DNA of 40,782 nucleotides from CAWUKT01 sp041565275 (lineage in GTDB: Bacteria > Bacteroidota > Bacteroidia > J057 > JADKCL01): assembly GCA_041565275.1 (NCBI GenBank), contig JBFGVE010000011.1, forward strand, positions 1 to 40,782, written 5' to 3'. Under the pieces are notes generated by a model that saw only the letters and a list, made by a program, of their open reading frames with translations, was not told the origin of the DNA and searched no databases. Positions 8,023-17,151 of the stretch are shown here, piece after piece; position 1 is the first letter of the stretch, and each line of letters starts with the position of its first letter. Made by a program: the position numbers and the translations under genes.

Positions 8023-10506
8023 ATGGAATCAATGAGCTGCGTACCTGCTCTATCCTTGAATAATTACCGTAAAAAGGGCTTGAACGTTTTGAAATTGTTA
8101 ACTCGTCTCGGAGCGGTTCTACTTTTAGTAGTAGCGTTCTTCAATCACCTAGCCGCCCAGAAGTCCATCGTACTCATCGATGCTGACCTTGGACGCACTA
8201 TAGAGAGTATTCACAAGTTCAGCTACGATGAACAGAGTTTTACTCTTATTCTAAAACACCGAATGACCCACAATCTCCCTGTGGAAATCAGTTTGTTGCG
8301 TTCGGAGAGGTTTAAGAAAGGACCTTACTCACTACAAAATGAACTTCCGACTGAAATCAATCCGGGGGAGTCGGTAAACCTCACCTTTAATGTTGATTAC
8401 TCAAGGAGCATCAGTGACTTGTCTGAGGTGACATTGCTAATATCCCCCGTGGGAGATTCTGATCCCACTACCAGAGGGATCACGTTTCGCATGGAATTGT
8501 CCGCTGAAGGGATGATGATGTTTTGGGACAACCGCGCAAATAAATACACAACAACCCTTCCTGATTTCAGTTTTGGCTCACCAGGTGATCAACTTTTGGA
8601 AGTTACCTGGAATGGTAATGGAGAAGGAAGGGCAAATTTTGCGATTGACAACAACAGCAGGGATGCATTCAAGTTAATATCAAACACCAGTGCCGGAACC
8701 CCTGTGCCTCCCGGCTCGGAGATAAAACTTGGAAAAGGAGGGAAGTCTTTTTTTGTACGTTATGCGCCTCCGGGTAGAAGGCTTAACAGTGACGCAGGCA
8801 CCCTTGTGTTCACAGATATCAATTCAGGAAGCAATGCCAGTGGAAGTTTAAAAACCATTATGGTGGCGCTTGATGCCAAAGGCACAAATGGTACCTCAAT
8901 ATTCCTCGCCGGCAACAACACAGAAGGAGTTGGTACGACCACTATAATTCCCAATGCCAGTGGTAAAAGTTCTGACAGTGAGAGGCCTGGTACCATGGGA
9001 AATTCTACTACCAGTAGATCAGGTACTAAAGGGAAAAGTGTGAAGGAAGCCATAACCAGCGAAGAAGGCACCGATGAAGGCGCGATCATCGGGACTGTGG
9101 CTTTGCGAGGAATTGGAATTGGTAAAGTAACCCCACTGACCAATTGGAAAGTTAGGAAAGAAGCTGAAAAAAAACCGGATGCCGCCAAGCCTAGTAGCCT
9201 TAGTAACTCCGGGTTAGAAACGGGAGGTTCTGTCAAAGGAGTCATCGGTAGTCGGAATCCGGATGAAGAGGACGGACTTGGTGAAAGTGAGAATGCCGCT
9301 AAGGACGGACTCATGCCTGATAGGAATGGGATAGATATAGGAAAAGAAGATACCCTGGGTGTATTAATAGAACCAGACAGGGTTATTGTAGATCCTGTTA
9401 CCGCTATGGAACGCTTGAAAACGATCTATGACGGCCGTAAGAGGTACAATCATATTATTTTTCCTAGAATAATTTTTAAGAAGAATCCAGATGGTAATGA
9501 ACCGGACAAATATACCACATCTATTCCTGTTGCATTTGATACCTTGTTTGATGACAAGAATTTCAAATTTACCCCCCACCATGTAGCTGCGATCAATTCA
9601 AGAGACAGTATAGAGTTACAAATTCTCTTTTTTGACGAAGACAGTCTGAAATTCAGGGTTGGCATTCATCCTGACGATGAACCGTTGGTATTAGCGGAGG
9701 ATTCATTTGACCTTCGGGTTGGACTCATACCGTACTACATGGCGGGTGACCAGCCTGTTTACCTAGAAGACGAGAACAGCATTCTTACAGGTAGTACCAT
9801 TGGCATCATTGAGACTGAGTCGAACTGGTTACTGTGGTTGATAATTGGGATTGTATTGTTCTTGTTCTTAATCTTCTTCTTCGCCAGAATGTGGGTTCGC
9901 CAACCGATAAAGTCATTCCGCTACCTGAGAGAAGCCAAATATCAGCGCATACGACGGAAACAGCAAGAGGGCATGACTACTTTCGTCACCGACACCATAT
10001 ATCTTGATCTTTCCCAGCACAATTCCGACCTCATTCAATTAAACTTTTTAGATAAGAACCCAGATGATCCTGGAGAAACCATTAAGAAGAAAGTGCTGGA
10101 ATCATCTGTTCCAACTCCTGGTCGCTCAGGTTTAAAACGATTCTTTGTTTGGTTTTACGGTTTGTTTGGCATGGACAAAAAACAACACTTTAATTCCGTT
10201 TACTATAGTTTCAGGATTGAGCCACAAAAAGGAGGCGTCCCTCAGCATTTAAAGCTTAAAGATGACAAGGGTCTTTTGTTGCTGGGTACTTCCATGACGC
10301 AAAAGGTATTGGCTACTGATCACCAAGATGTCCGGTTCACGGAATCCCCCTTTACCTACACGATTTTCCTAGACCCAACAGAGATTCTTGATTATACGGG
10401 TTCTATGCGGTCGGTAAGTGTTTTGTTTAGGGTGTTGGAAGAACCCTTTGAGGGATATCTTACTACCCGGGATTTTAAACTTGACCTTGAGTTGATTGTA
10501 AGGTAA
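8023..10506 (+). CDS. Large envelope protein of unknown function with a signal peptide and one transmembrane segment
   Basis: I chose the ATG at 8023 because an AAGGAG ribosome-binding site stands at 8007-8012 and the upstream in-frame ATG (7945) lies inside the preceding gene. The 827-residue product has an N-terminal hydrophobic export signal (LLTRLGAVLLLVVAFFNHLAAQ, split here by its Ala-Gln cleavage site). Ig-like beta-sandwich material resembling choice-of-anchor/ASH domains extends to about residue 290. A Gly/Ser/Asn/Lys-rich low-complexity linker spans about 290-450, then a further beta domain. One membrane helix lies at about 602-624 (WLLWLIIGIVLFLFLIFFFA), followed by a 200-residue basic C-terminal domain on the opposite side. 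The topology would put a large N-terminal part in the periplasm and the C-terminal domain in the cytoplasm. It shares an operon with the PorE-like gene. Function not recognised. Confidence 0.85.
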   Translation: MESMSCVPALSLNNYRKKGLNVLKLLTRLGAVLLLVVAFFNHLAAQKSIVLIDADLGRTIESIHKFSYDEQSFTLILKHRMTHNLPVEISLLRSERFKKGPYSLQNELPTEINPGESVNLTFNVDYSRSISDLSEVTLLISPVGDSDPTTRGITFRMELSAEGMMMFWDNRANKYTTTLPDFSFGSPGDQLLEVTWNGNGEGRANFAIDNNSRDAFKLISNTSAGTPVPPGSEIKLGKGGKSFFVRYAPPGRRLNSDAGTLVFTDINSGSNASGSLKTIMVALDAKGTNGTSIFLAGNNTEGVGTTTIIPNASGKSSDSERPGTMGNSTTSRSGTKGKSVKEAITSEEGTDEGAIIGTVALRGIGIGKVTPLTNWKVRKEAEKKPDAAKPSSLSNSGLETGGSVKGVIGSRNPDEEDGLGESENAAKDGLMPDRNGIDIGKEDTLGVLIEPDRVIVDPVTAMERLKTIYDGRKRYNHIIFPRIIFKKNPDGNEPDKYTTSIPVAFDTLFDDKNFKFTPHHVAAINSRDSIELQILFFDEDSLKFRVGIHPDDEPLVLAEDSFDLRVGLIPYYMAGDQPVYLEDENSILTGSTIGIIETESNWLLWLIIGIVLFLFLIFFFARMWVRQPIKSFRYLREAKYQRIRRKQQEGMTTFVTDTIYLDLSQHNSDLIQLNFLDKNPDDPGETIKKKVLESSVPTPGRSGLKRFFVWFYGLFGMDKKQHFNSVYYSFRIEPQKGGVPQHLKLKDDKGLLLLGTSMTQKVLATDHQDVRFTESPFTYTIFLDPTEILDYTGSMRSVSVLFRVLEEPFEGYLTTRDFKLDLELIVR

Positions 10507-10635
10507 TAGTCGTAAAAACTGCAAATCTGATTCTGGGGGTGGAGTTGACCGGATATTATCAGTTAATACTAGCTCGGTTGATGCTGACTTAGTTATAGGT
10601 CAAGACCATTCAGGAAAATTCAATTCCCAATTTCA

Positions 10636-10668
10636 AAAAGAATGGGGAGTGGCTCTGCCACCCCCCAA
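10636..10668 (-). terminator. Rho-independent terminator of rnpB
   Basis: On the minus strand a G/C-rich hairpin (GGGGTGGC, loop AGA, GCCACTCCCC) is followed by ATTCTTTTT. It directly follows the 3' end of the RNase P RNA, as expected for its terminator. Confidence 0.8.
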
Positions 10669-11037
10669 TTGTGGATTATAAGCCGGATCCTGTAACCCAC
10701 CTGGATGGGCGATCACCATCTATCTAGCCCTGAAGTCACCTACAGGGTCAAGCAGCCTACCCACCGGCATAGAGCGAGCTACTCTTTTCCCAAACATGTT
10801 GGGGCCACCGGTATATTTGGCCTTTCAGCTCCCGGGGTTTGCCTGGCTTCCGATGTCACCACCGGAACCGGTGGTCTCTTACACCACCATTTCACCCATC
10901 ACCTCTTGCGAGGCTGGTTTACTTTCTGTTGCACTTGCCGTTACCGAAAACGGTACCTACCTGTTAGGTAGCGAGATGCTCTGTGCTGTCCGGACTTTCC
11001 TCTCCGGGAGAACCCGGAGCGGTGATCTATCCACAGG
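10669..11037 (-). ncRNA. rnpB: RNase P RNA, bacterial type A
   Basis: This is the catalytic RNA of ribonuclease P, which trims the 5' leader of pre-tRNAs. Read on the minus strand, the 5' region has the hallmark GAGGAAAGTCCGGAC (about 11003-10989, P4 5' strand). The 3' region has the matching ACAGGATCCGGCTTATA (about 10694-10678, P4 3' strand). Between them are TGCAACAGAAAG, GGTAAACCAGCC-like and GGTGAAATGGTG segments typical of the specificity and P10/P11 region. P1 closes by TGTGGAT near 11035-11029 pairing with ATCCACA near 10672. Length about 370 nt fits the type. Ends are set by the P1 stem and are accurate to a few bases. Two open frames across this interval on the plus strand are spurious. 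Confidence 0.93.
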
Positions 11038-11128
11038 AGTAAAATTATCCTTTTTTTATTCCCCATGCTTTCTCATTTGCAACCATTCCTCTATATTCGT
11101 ATATGATAAAGGGCTATGGTAAGTTGAA

Positions 11129-11488
11129 ATGAAAATGCGCATACTTCCCGTTATATTCTTTTTTGTATTCTTGAGTTCAGATTCGTTTGCGTATCCTTCC
11201 TCGGGCGCGGAGGATCATACCCCACCATTTTTGAAAGAATTTACCATCTTTCCTAATCCTACGTCCGGCGAAGTAACCTTGACCCTTGAAACCACTGATC
11301 CAATCAGTGCAGTGATGACTTTAAAAGTCTACAGCCTCATCGGACAGGAAATGATGAAAGAGTCCATTAACCCGTTTGTAGGCACAAAGAAAGTACAGCT
11401 CGACTTAGGCAACCTGCCGAGAGGGCTGTATATGGTTGAGATTTCCGATGGAGATCGATCGCGCATCAAGCGTGTGAGCGTAAGGTAA
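11129..11488 (+). CDS. Minimal secreted protein with a T9SS type A sorting domain
   Basis: This protein of only 119 residues has a signal peptide at about 1-21 (MKMRILPVIFFFVFLSSDSFA), a spacer of about 12 residues, and then almost nothing but a T9SS C-terminal sorting domain (about 34-119). The domain shows the usual beta-strand blocks: FTIFPNPTSGEVTL, LKVYSLIGQEM, LDLGNLPRGLYMVEI and a basic C-terminal KRVSVR. Such domains normally guide large cargo through the outer membrane and are cleaved or attached to A-LPS. Here there is no room for a cargo domain. It could be a small surface protein, a decoy, or the remnant of a larger gene; signal peptide and sorting domain are in one frame, so decay would need a clean internal deletion. 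Confidence 0.85.
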   Translation: MKMRILPVIFFFVFLSSDSFAYPSSGAEDHTPPFLKEFTIFPNPTSGEVTLTLETTDPISAVMTLKVYSLIGQEMMKESINPFVGTKKVQLDLGNLPRGLYMVEISDGDRSRIKRVSVR

Positions 11489-11548
11489 TGTGTTAACAAT
11501 TGAAACCAAGTCTTGTTGCTTCTGTGCAACTTCATTTCGCAGAGTCCA

Positions 11549-12505
11549 TCACATATAGAGCCAATGCCATCGGAATCCATTTTGCCCATTCAGTTCAAGC
11601 GCAGGAGCAGGAAGATGGATCAGATTAAGGACACTTAGCAGGATTCGGAGACCTCCATGCCGGGTAGAAATAGCTGAAAGGTCAATATCTGGACTAAGGT
11701 AAAATTGGCGATATTCTCTCTCTTTAACCGCTGAGGTAAACCCCAGGTCATATCCCCCTTCCAGACCATTTGCACCATAGCCGACAGCAATATTTAGCCA
11801 TTTAGGGTATTTGTGTCTGAGCATCCCTCCTTTTGGTAACCAACTGTGGATCCTGAAACTGAGCCAGGTAGTTTGTCCATTGTAATCTTTGAGAGGCTTT
11901 TCGATCCCAACTCCAAACAATTCCGGGTAAACATCAGCGTACCGGGTAGGGTGGTAGGAAAACTTAAACTGGATTCGCTGTTCTGCCCAGAGCATTTCAT
12001 TGGTAAAGGCGAGTCCCGCACCTGTGAGATTAGCGATCAAATCCCCAACGGATGCCCCCCACTTCTCCGTGAATCCGTCAAGAACTTCAATGGGTCCCAA
12101 AGATATGAATCCGATCAAACCCCCATACAAGGCAGAGTGAAATTTATTCATTCCACTCCATTTGAAAAGCCCGATCATTCCCCGAGCACCTTGATATCCT
12201 CCAAATGCATGCCCCATTTTATCAACCTGACTCCACTGGTAATTGTCATTGAACCAATGCCATTTGGTTTTAGGTATGTTTTTATACCAAGCCAGGGATA
12301 TTCCTGTATAGGCAAGTCCATATCCCGCAAGGCATACACCTGTAACTGTAGCCACTCGCTTACTATTCACGGTCGTATCTGCACGAACAAAACCACCGTA
12401 TCGAGGCTGCTCAGGACGCCAGTTATAGGGTAGGGTTTGCTGAGAACACAAAGTTCCCCCCAGCAGCAGGGTATAAAAAAGTAGTACGCAAGTCTCTTTC
12501 ACCAA
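11549..12505 (-). CDS. DUF2279 (YfiM-like) exported protein
   Basis: This 318-residue protein has a signal peptide ending near residue 21 (LLLGGTLCS). The core, about residues 80-170, contains the DUF2279 signatures KMGHAFGGYQGARG and LGPIEVLDGFTEKWGASVGD followed by LIANLTGAGLAF. The C-terminal half looks like beta-strands of an envelope protein. DUF2279 proteins are predicted envelope proteins without a defined reaction. The gene is 39 nt downstream of the lipoprotein gene on the same strand and is convergent with the small T9SS-sorted protein gene. Confidence 0.83.
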   Translation of the reverse strand: MVKETCVLLFYTLLLGGTLCSQQTLPYNWRPEQPRYGGFVRADTTVNSKRVATVTGVCLAGYGLAYTGISLAWYKNIPKTKWHWFNDNYQWSQVDKMGHAFGGYQGARGMIGLFKWSGMNKFHSALYGGLIGFISLGPIEVLDGFTEKWGASVGDLIANLTGAGLAFTNEMLWAEQRIQFKFSYHPTRYADVYPELFGVGIEKPLKDYNGQTTWLSFRIHSWLPKGGMLRHKYPKWLNIAVGYGANGLEGGYDLGFTSAVKEREYRQFYLSPDIDLSAISTRHGGLRILLSVLNLIHLPAPALELNGQNGFRWHWLYM

Positions 12506-12544
12506 TTAAAAATAGCGGTTCATCAACTAATTCCCACTTCGAAT

Positions 12545-13213
12545 TTATGGATCATTCCGGAATTGGTAAGTAACCCTTCCGGCATCACATCCGATCTCCC
12601 AAGCCATGCGTCCCCCGGTTTCTTCCATCCATGTGAAGTAACGCGATTTCAGGCTGTCCAAACTTTCATGTTGGTAGATACAGGATGTTTGCAGAATAAA
12701 GAAGTCATTTTCAAGAAGGGCACAGAATAGGGGTGGGGATTTGACCGTCATAACTTCCTGTCCCAAAGCAATAGAATCTGCGCTGGACTCAAAGCCATTC
12801 AACCAACTGGTCACAGCTTGGTTTGCAGCTTCTTCCGTGGTAAATCGATAGCACTTCAGGATAAACCGCGGATAGGTATTGATGCCTTGATCTACCAAGG
12901 TTGGTTTCTTCATCTGATATCTTAAAAAAATGTGCTCGTTGGCCTCATTGAATTTGGGCAACTGATCCAATGGGTCCATTTTGACTTTTCTGTATTCATC
13001 CTTTACAAGATAGACCGTGAAAAGCTCTACCAATTCGGTAAAATTTTTCGGGCTGGAAATGACAGTCTGGAAAGCTTCAGAGGGTCGATCTAGCGCAGGT
13101 GATTGAAGGGCATAAGCATTAATTGAATCAGTGTTGAAGTTACCCGGGGGATTATTGCTTCCTTCCGATTCACTATCGGTTTCACAAGATAAAAAGAACA
13201 GCATCCCAACCAT
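12545..13213 (-). CDS. Putative lipoprotein; N-terminus probably longer than the first ATG suggests
   Basis: From the ATG at 13213 the product is 222 residues and begins with MVGMLFFLSCETDSESEG, a lipoprotein-like start (Cys after FLS, then acidic and Ser-rich) but with an unusually short signal and no basic n-region. The frame stays open upstream to 13276 and encodes IKGKPGFLLLTI just before the ATG. That would supply the missing Lys residues and hydrophobic stretch, so translation may start at a non-ATG codon (for example ATT at 13255). The mature part has no domain I recognise. It lies between aconitase (93 nt upstream) and the DUF2279 gene (39 nt downstream) on the same strand. Confidence 0.75.
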   Translation of the reverse strand: MVGMLFFLSCETDSESEGSNNPPGNFNTDSINAYALQSPALDRPSEAFQTVISSPKNFTELVELFTVYLVKDEYRKVKMDPLDQLPKFNEANEHIFLRYQMKKPTLVDQGINTYPRFILKCYRFTTEEAANQAVTSWLNGFESSADSIALGQEVMTVKSPPLFCALLENDFFILQTSCIYQHESLDSLKSRYFTWMEETGGRMAWEIGCDAGRVTYQFRNDP

Positions 13214-13306
13214 AATTGTAAGAAGAAGGAATCCTGGTTTACCTTTTATATGAATGAGTCTGATGGTAAATCGGGTTTAAGATTTGTGGATCATTCAACT
13301 AGGGTC

Positions 13307-15580
13307 TCAATGCAATTCTTCGTTCTGCTTACGGATCTCGTTCAGAGCGGATCCTGACCGGAACCAACTAATCTGATTTTCACTGTAGGTGTGGTCAGCA
13401 ATGATTGAGTCACTACTTCCGTCGGTGTGATGTGCAACAACCGTTAGTTGTGAGCCTGGGGCAAAGTCACTTAATCCGAGGATGTCAAAGGTATCATCTT
13501 CTTGAATGAGGTCGTAATCAACGGGGTTGGCAAAGGTTAAGGCCAATACACCTTGCTTCTTAAGGTTGGTTTCAGCGATACGTGCAAACGAGCGAACGAC
13601 AACGGCACGGACTCCCATATGGCGTGGCTCCATGGCAGCGTGTTCCCTTGAAGAACCTTCACCGTAGTTTTCATCGCCGATTATAACTGAGCCAACTCCT
13701 GCTTCGCGGTAGGCACGTGCCACCTGGGGAGCCTCAATATACTCACCAGTGAGGGCATTTTTGAGGTGGTTAGACTTCATATTGAAAGCGTTGACCGCAC
13801 CCAACATTAAGTTGTTGGAGATATTGTCCAGATGCCCCCGGTAGCGAAGCCAGGGACCTGCCATTGAGATATGGTCTGTAGTACACTTGCCATATGCCTT
13901 GATAAAGAGTTTAAGGCCCTTAATATCAGTACCTTCCCATGCTGGAAAAGGAGATAGCAATTGAATGCGCTTAGAATTAGGGTTGACAACTACTTCAATT
14001 TTCGATCCATCTTCAGCAGGAGCTTGGTAGCCGGCATCCTCTACATCAAACCCATTTGGCGGCAACTCAATGCCTTTTGGTTCATCTAGCCTGACTTCTT
14101 CACCGTTTTTGTTGGTAACAGTATCTGTCAGTGGGTTGAATGTCAGTGAGCCACCGATCACCATAGCTGTTACCAGTTCGGGGGAACCTACAAAAGCATG
14201 GGTATGAGGGTTGCCATCATTTCGCTTCTTGAAGTTTCTATTGAAGGAGGTAATGATGGAGTTGGCTTTTTCCGGGTCATTGGTATGTCGTGCCCATTGG
14301 CCAATACAAGGGCCACATGCATTGGCAAGCACTACGCCTCCTATCTCCTCGAAGATAGCGATTAGGCCATCACGTTCAGCAGTGAAACGGACCAGTTCTG
14401 AACCAGGGGTAATAGTAAATTCTGATTTTACTTCTAAACCTTTAGTACTGGCCTGTTTTGCAATTGAAGCAGCACGGGTGAGGTCTTCGTAAGAAGAATT
14501 GGTGCAAGATCCTATGAGGCCCACCTCAAGTTTTTCCGGCCATCCATTTTCTCTGACTGCGGCTGCAAATTCAGAGATAGGAAATGCACGATCAGGGGTA
14601 AAAGGCCCGTTCAGGTGAGGCTCAAGCTCGCTGAGATTGATCTCTATGACTTCATCATAGTATTTGGCTGGATTGTCGTAGACATCATCATCGGAGCGGA
14701 GGTAGTCAGCTATTTCATCCGCCAAGGTAACAATTTCAGCACGTTTTGTTGCATTGAGGTAGCGACGCATACCATCACCATATTCGAAGATGGAAGTGGT
14801 TGCACCTATCTCAGCGCCCATGTTACAGATGGTACCTTTGCCTGTACCCGAAAGGCTCTGCGCACCTTCACCAAAGTATTCTACAATCGAACCGGTTCCG
14901 CCTTTGACAGTGAGGATACCGGCAACTTTGAGAATTACGTCTTTAGAAGCAGTCCAGCCATTCAAGCGACCTGTAAGTTTTACTCCTATCAATTTAGGCA
15001 TTTTAAGCTCCCAAGGCATGCCAGCCATAACATCGACTGCATCCGCACCGCCGACACCAATGGCAATCATGCCAAGGCCACCTGCATTTGGAGTATGCGA
15101 ATCAGTCCCGATCATCATCCCGCCCGGGAATGCATAGTTTTCGAGGACGACCTGGTGAATAATGCCTGCACCTGGCTTCCAGAAACCCAGGCCATATTTA
15201 TCTGAAACTGTAGCAAGGAAATCAAAGACTTCTGAATTGTTCATCTTGGCTGCTGCAAGATCCTGATTTGCACCAACCTTTGCCTGGATCAGGTGGTCAC
15301 AATGGACTGTGGAAGGAACAGCTGTTCGCGATTTCCCAGCCATCATAAACTGGAGAAGGGCCATTTGGGCTGTTGCATCCTGCATGGCAACGCGGTCAGG
15401 AGACAAGTCGACATAGGAATTACCGCGTTCGTATTCTGCGGTCGGATATCCCTGGTAAAGATGAGCGTACAGGATTTTTTCGGAAAGGGTCAGTGGACGG
15501 CCCAGTAAGTCACGTGCTGCGTCAACACGTTCGGGCATGCGGCGATACACTTCCTTGATCATTTCGATGTCAAATGCCAT
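13307..15580 (-). CDS. acnA: Aconitate hydratase, mitochondrial type
   Basis: The enzyme interconverts citrate and isocitrate in the TCA cycle through a [4Fe-4S] cluster. The 757-residue length matches mitochondrial-type aconitases rather than the roughly 900-residue AcnA/IRP type. The three cluster cysteines are visible: C359 in GLIGSCTNSSYED, and C422 and C425 in ANACGPCIGQW. Other markers are PSTVHCDHLIQA (about 89-100), GTDSHTPNAGGLG (158-170), and the C-terminal swivel domain with YGEGSSREHAAMEPR. The start ATG at 15580 gives the usual MAFDIEMIKEVY beginning. It is divergently transcribed from the phosphohexomutase, with a 148-bp gap. Confidence 0.97.
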   Translation of the reverse strand: MAFDIEMIKEVYRRMPERVDAARDLLGRPLTLSEKILYAHLYQGYPTAEYERGNSYVDLSPDRVAMQDATAQMALLQFMMAGKSRTAVPSTVHCDHLIQAKVGANQDLAAAKMNNSEVFDFLATVSDKYGLGFWKPGAGIIHQVVLENYAFPGGMMIGTDSHTPNAGGLGMIAIGVGGADAVDVMAGMPWELKMPKLIGVKLTGRLNGWTASKDVILKVAGILTVKGGTGSIVEYFGEGAQSLSGTGKGTICNMGAEIGATTSIFEYGDGMRRYLNATKRAEIVTLADEIADYLRSDDDVYDNPAKYYDEVIEINLSELEPHLNGPFTPDRAFPISEFAAAVRENGWPEKLEVGLIGSCTNSSYEDLTRAASIAKQASTKGLEVKSEFTITPGSELVRFTAERDGLIAIFEEIGGVVLANACGPCIGQWARHTNDPEKANSIITSFNRNFKKRNDGNPHTHAFVGSPELVTAMVIGGSLTFNPLTDTVTNKNGEEVRLDEPKGIELPPNGFDVEDAGYQAPAEDGSKIEVVVNPNSKRIQLLSPFPAWEGTDIKGLKLFIKAYGKCTTDHISMAGPWLRYRGHLDNISNNLMLGAVNAFNMKSNHLKNALTGEYIEAPQVARAYREAGVGSVIIGDENYGEGSSREHAAMEPRHMGVRAVVVRSFARIAETNLKKQGVLALTFANPVDYDLIQEDDTFDILGLSDFAPGSQLTVVAHHTDGSSDSIIADHTYSENQISWFRSGSALNEIRKQNEELH

Positions 15581-15728
15581 AAATTCAGTATTTTTAGAAT
15601 TCTAGATCATGTTCCTGTGTACGAATTTAACCCCGCATCCTGTAAAAAGAAATAATATGATATAAGAATATTTCTCGGGAATAATATCTAGCAACAATTT
15701 TTTTAATTTCGTTGGAAACCAATGAAAG

Positions 15729-17129
15729 ATGACGAAGATCAAGTTTGGAACAGACGGCTGGCGGGCCATCATCGCAGCAGATTATACAATTGCAAATCTT
15801 ACTCGGGTGGCGCAGGCCACCGCAGCCTGGCTGAAGGCCAATTATGGAGACCATCCCACTGCCATGGTTGGCTATGATTGCCGCTTTCATGGACCCTTGT
15901 TTTCCCGGACCACTGCCAATGTCCTTGCCTCTGAAGGTATCAAGGTCTATGTCTCCAATGGCTTCTCTTCGACCCCCATGGTCTCTCTTTCTGTGGTCAA
16001 GTGTCAGGTCAATGCCGGAGTGGTCATCACAGCCTCTCACAACCCACCAGAGTACTCTGGTTTTAAGATCAAAGGGGATTTTGGCGGGTCCGCTTTGCCG
16101 GATACCATTGCGAAGATCGAAGCGCTCATACCAGAAGCACCTGGTGACTATCCTGACCGGTATGAAGAATTCGAAGAAAATGGGATGGTAGAATACCATG
16201 ATATGGCAGCAGTCTATATCGATTACCTCAAGTCGAGTTTTGACCTTCACCTGATTCGTAATTCCGGTCTCAAACTGGGCTATGACGCCATGTATGGCGC
16301 TGGTCAGGATGTTTTTCGAAAGGTATTCCCGATGGCTACCTTGCTCCATGCAGACTACAATCCTTCCTTCATGGGAACTCCTCCCGAACCGATCGAAAAA
16401 AACTTGAAAGAGTTTCAGGCTCTGATCCGGGCTGAGAAAATTGATATTGGATTGGCCACCGATGGGGATGCAGATCGCATTGGGCTCATGGATGAGAACG
16501 GTGATTTTGTTGATTCCCATCATATCCTGTTGCTTCTTATCCACTACTTGGTGAAGGAGAAAAAGCTCACAGGAAAAGTCGTCGTCACTTTTTCTGTAAC
16601 TCCCAAAGTCAGGAAGTTGTGTGAGTATTATGGGTTGGAATACACCGTAACCAAGATTGGGTTCAAGTACATTGCTCAGATAATATTGGAAGAAAATGTA
16701 CTGGTTGGAGGAGAAGAGTCCGGTGGTATCGCTGTAAAGGGTCACATCCCGGAACGGGACGGTATTTACATAGGCCTGATGGTCATGGAGATGATGGCCA
16801 AGACAGGCAAAAAACTGACAGAGTTGATCCTGGAGATCTACGATATTGTAGGATCCTTCTCTTTCCAGCGCCGAGACCTGCACCTTTCGGGATCAAGCAA
16901 GCAGGCCATTATTGCCAAATTAAAGTTGGGCAGGTACGATAGCTTTGGCGACTACATGATCCTTTCTTCCGAAATGCTGGATGGCTTTAAGTACCACTTG
17001 CCTGGTGAACAGTGGGTAATGATCCGTCCAAGTGGTACCGAGCCTGTATTGCGTATCTATGCTGAAGGTGCCAACCGTGCTGCGGCAAATGCAATACTGG
17101 ATGCGACTTTGGGAACGATTCAAGATTAA
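15729..17129 (+). CDS. Phosphoglucomutase/phosphomannomutase family protein
   Basis: This enzyme of the alpha-D-phosphohexomutase superfamily moves a phosphate between C1 and C6 of a hexose phosphate. The 466 residues include the N-terminal KFGTDGWRAII, the phosphoserine loop TASHNP (S103), the Mg2+ site DGDADR (residues 245-250), the sugar-recognition loop GGEESGG, and the phosphate-binding RPSGTEPVLRIYAEG near the C-terminus. All four domains are therefore intact. Whether glucose, mannose or glucosamine phosphate is the substrate cannot be told from motifs. It stands alone, divergent from aconitase and convergent with the M23 peptidase gene (stop codons 22 bp apart). Confidence 0.95.
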   Translation: MTKIKFGTDGWRAIIAADYTIANLTRVAQATAAWLKANYGDHPTAMVGYDCRFHGPLFSRTTANVLASEGIKVYVSNGFSSTPMVSLSVVKCQVNAGVVITASHNPPEYSGFKIKGDFGGSALPDTIAKIEALIPEAPGDYPDRYEEFEENGMVEYHDMAAVYIDYLKSSFDLHLIRNSGLKLGYDAMYGAGQDVFRKVFPMATLLHADYNPSFMGTPPEPIEKNLKEFQALIRAEKIDIGLATDGDADRIGLMDENGDFVDSHHILLLLIHYLVKEKKLTGKVVVTFSVTPKVRKLCEYYGLEYTVTKIGFKYIAQIILEENVLVGGEESGGIAVKGHIPERDGIYIGLMVMEMMAKTGKKLTELILEIYDIVGSFSFQRRDLHLSGSSKQAIIAKLKLGRYDSFGDYMILSSEMLDGFKYHLPGEQWVMIRPSGTEPVLRIYAEGANRAAANAILDATLGTIQD

Positions 17130-17151
17130 GAGAACTGACCACCTTATATAG

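Noticed and set aside
10705..11122. Two overlapping plus-strand open frames of 88 and 108 codons
   Set aside because: They cover the RNase P RNA on the other strand; their sequence is the complement of its conserved stems.
15627..16883. A 418-codon open frame antisense to the phosphohexomutase gene
   Set aside because: It lies wholly on the opposite strand of a gene with all catalytic motifs intact, shows no domain or signal, and its length follows from the codon bias of the sense gene.
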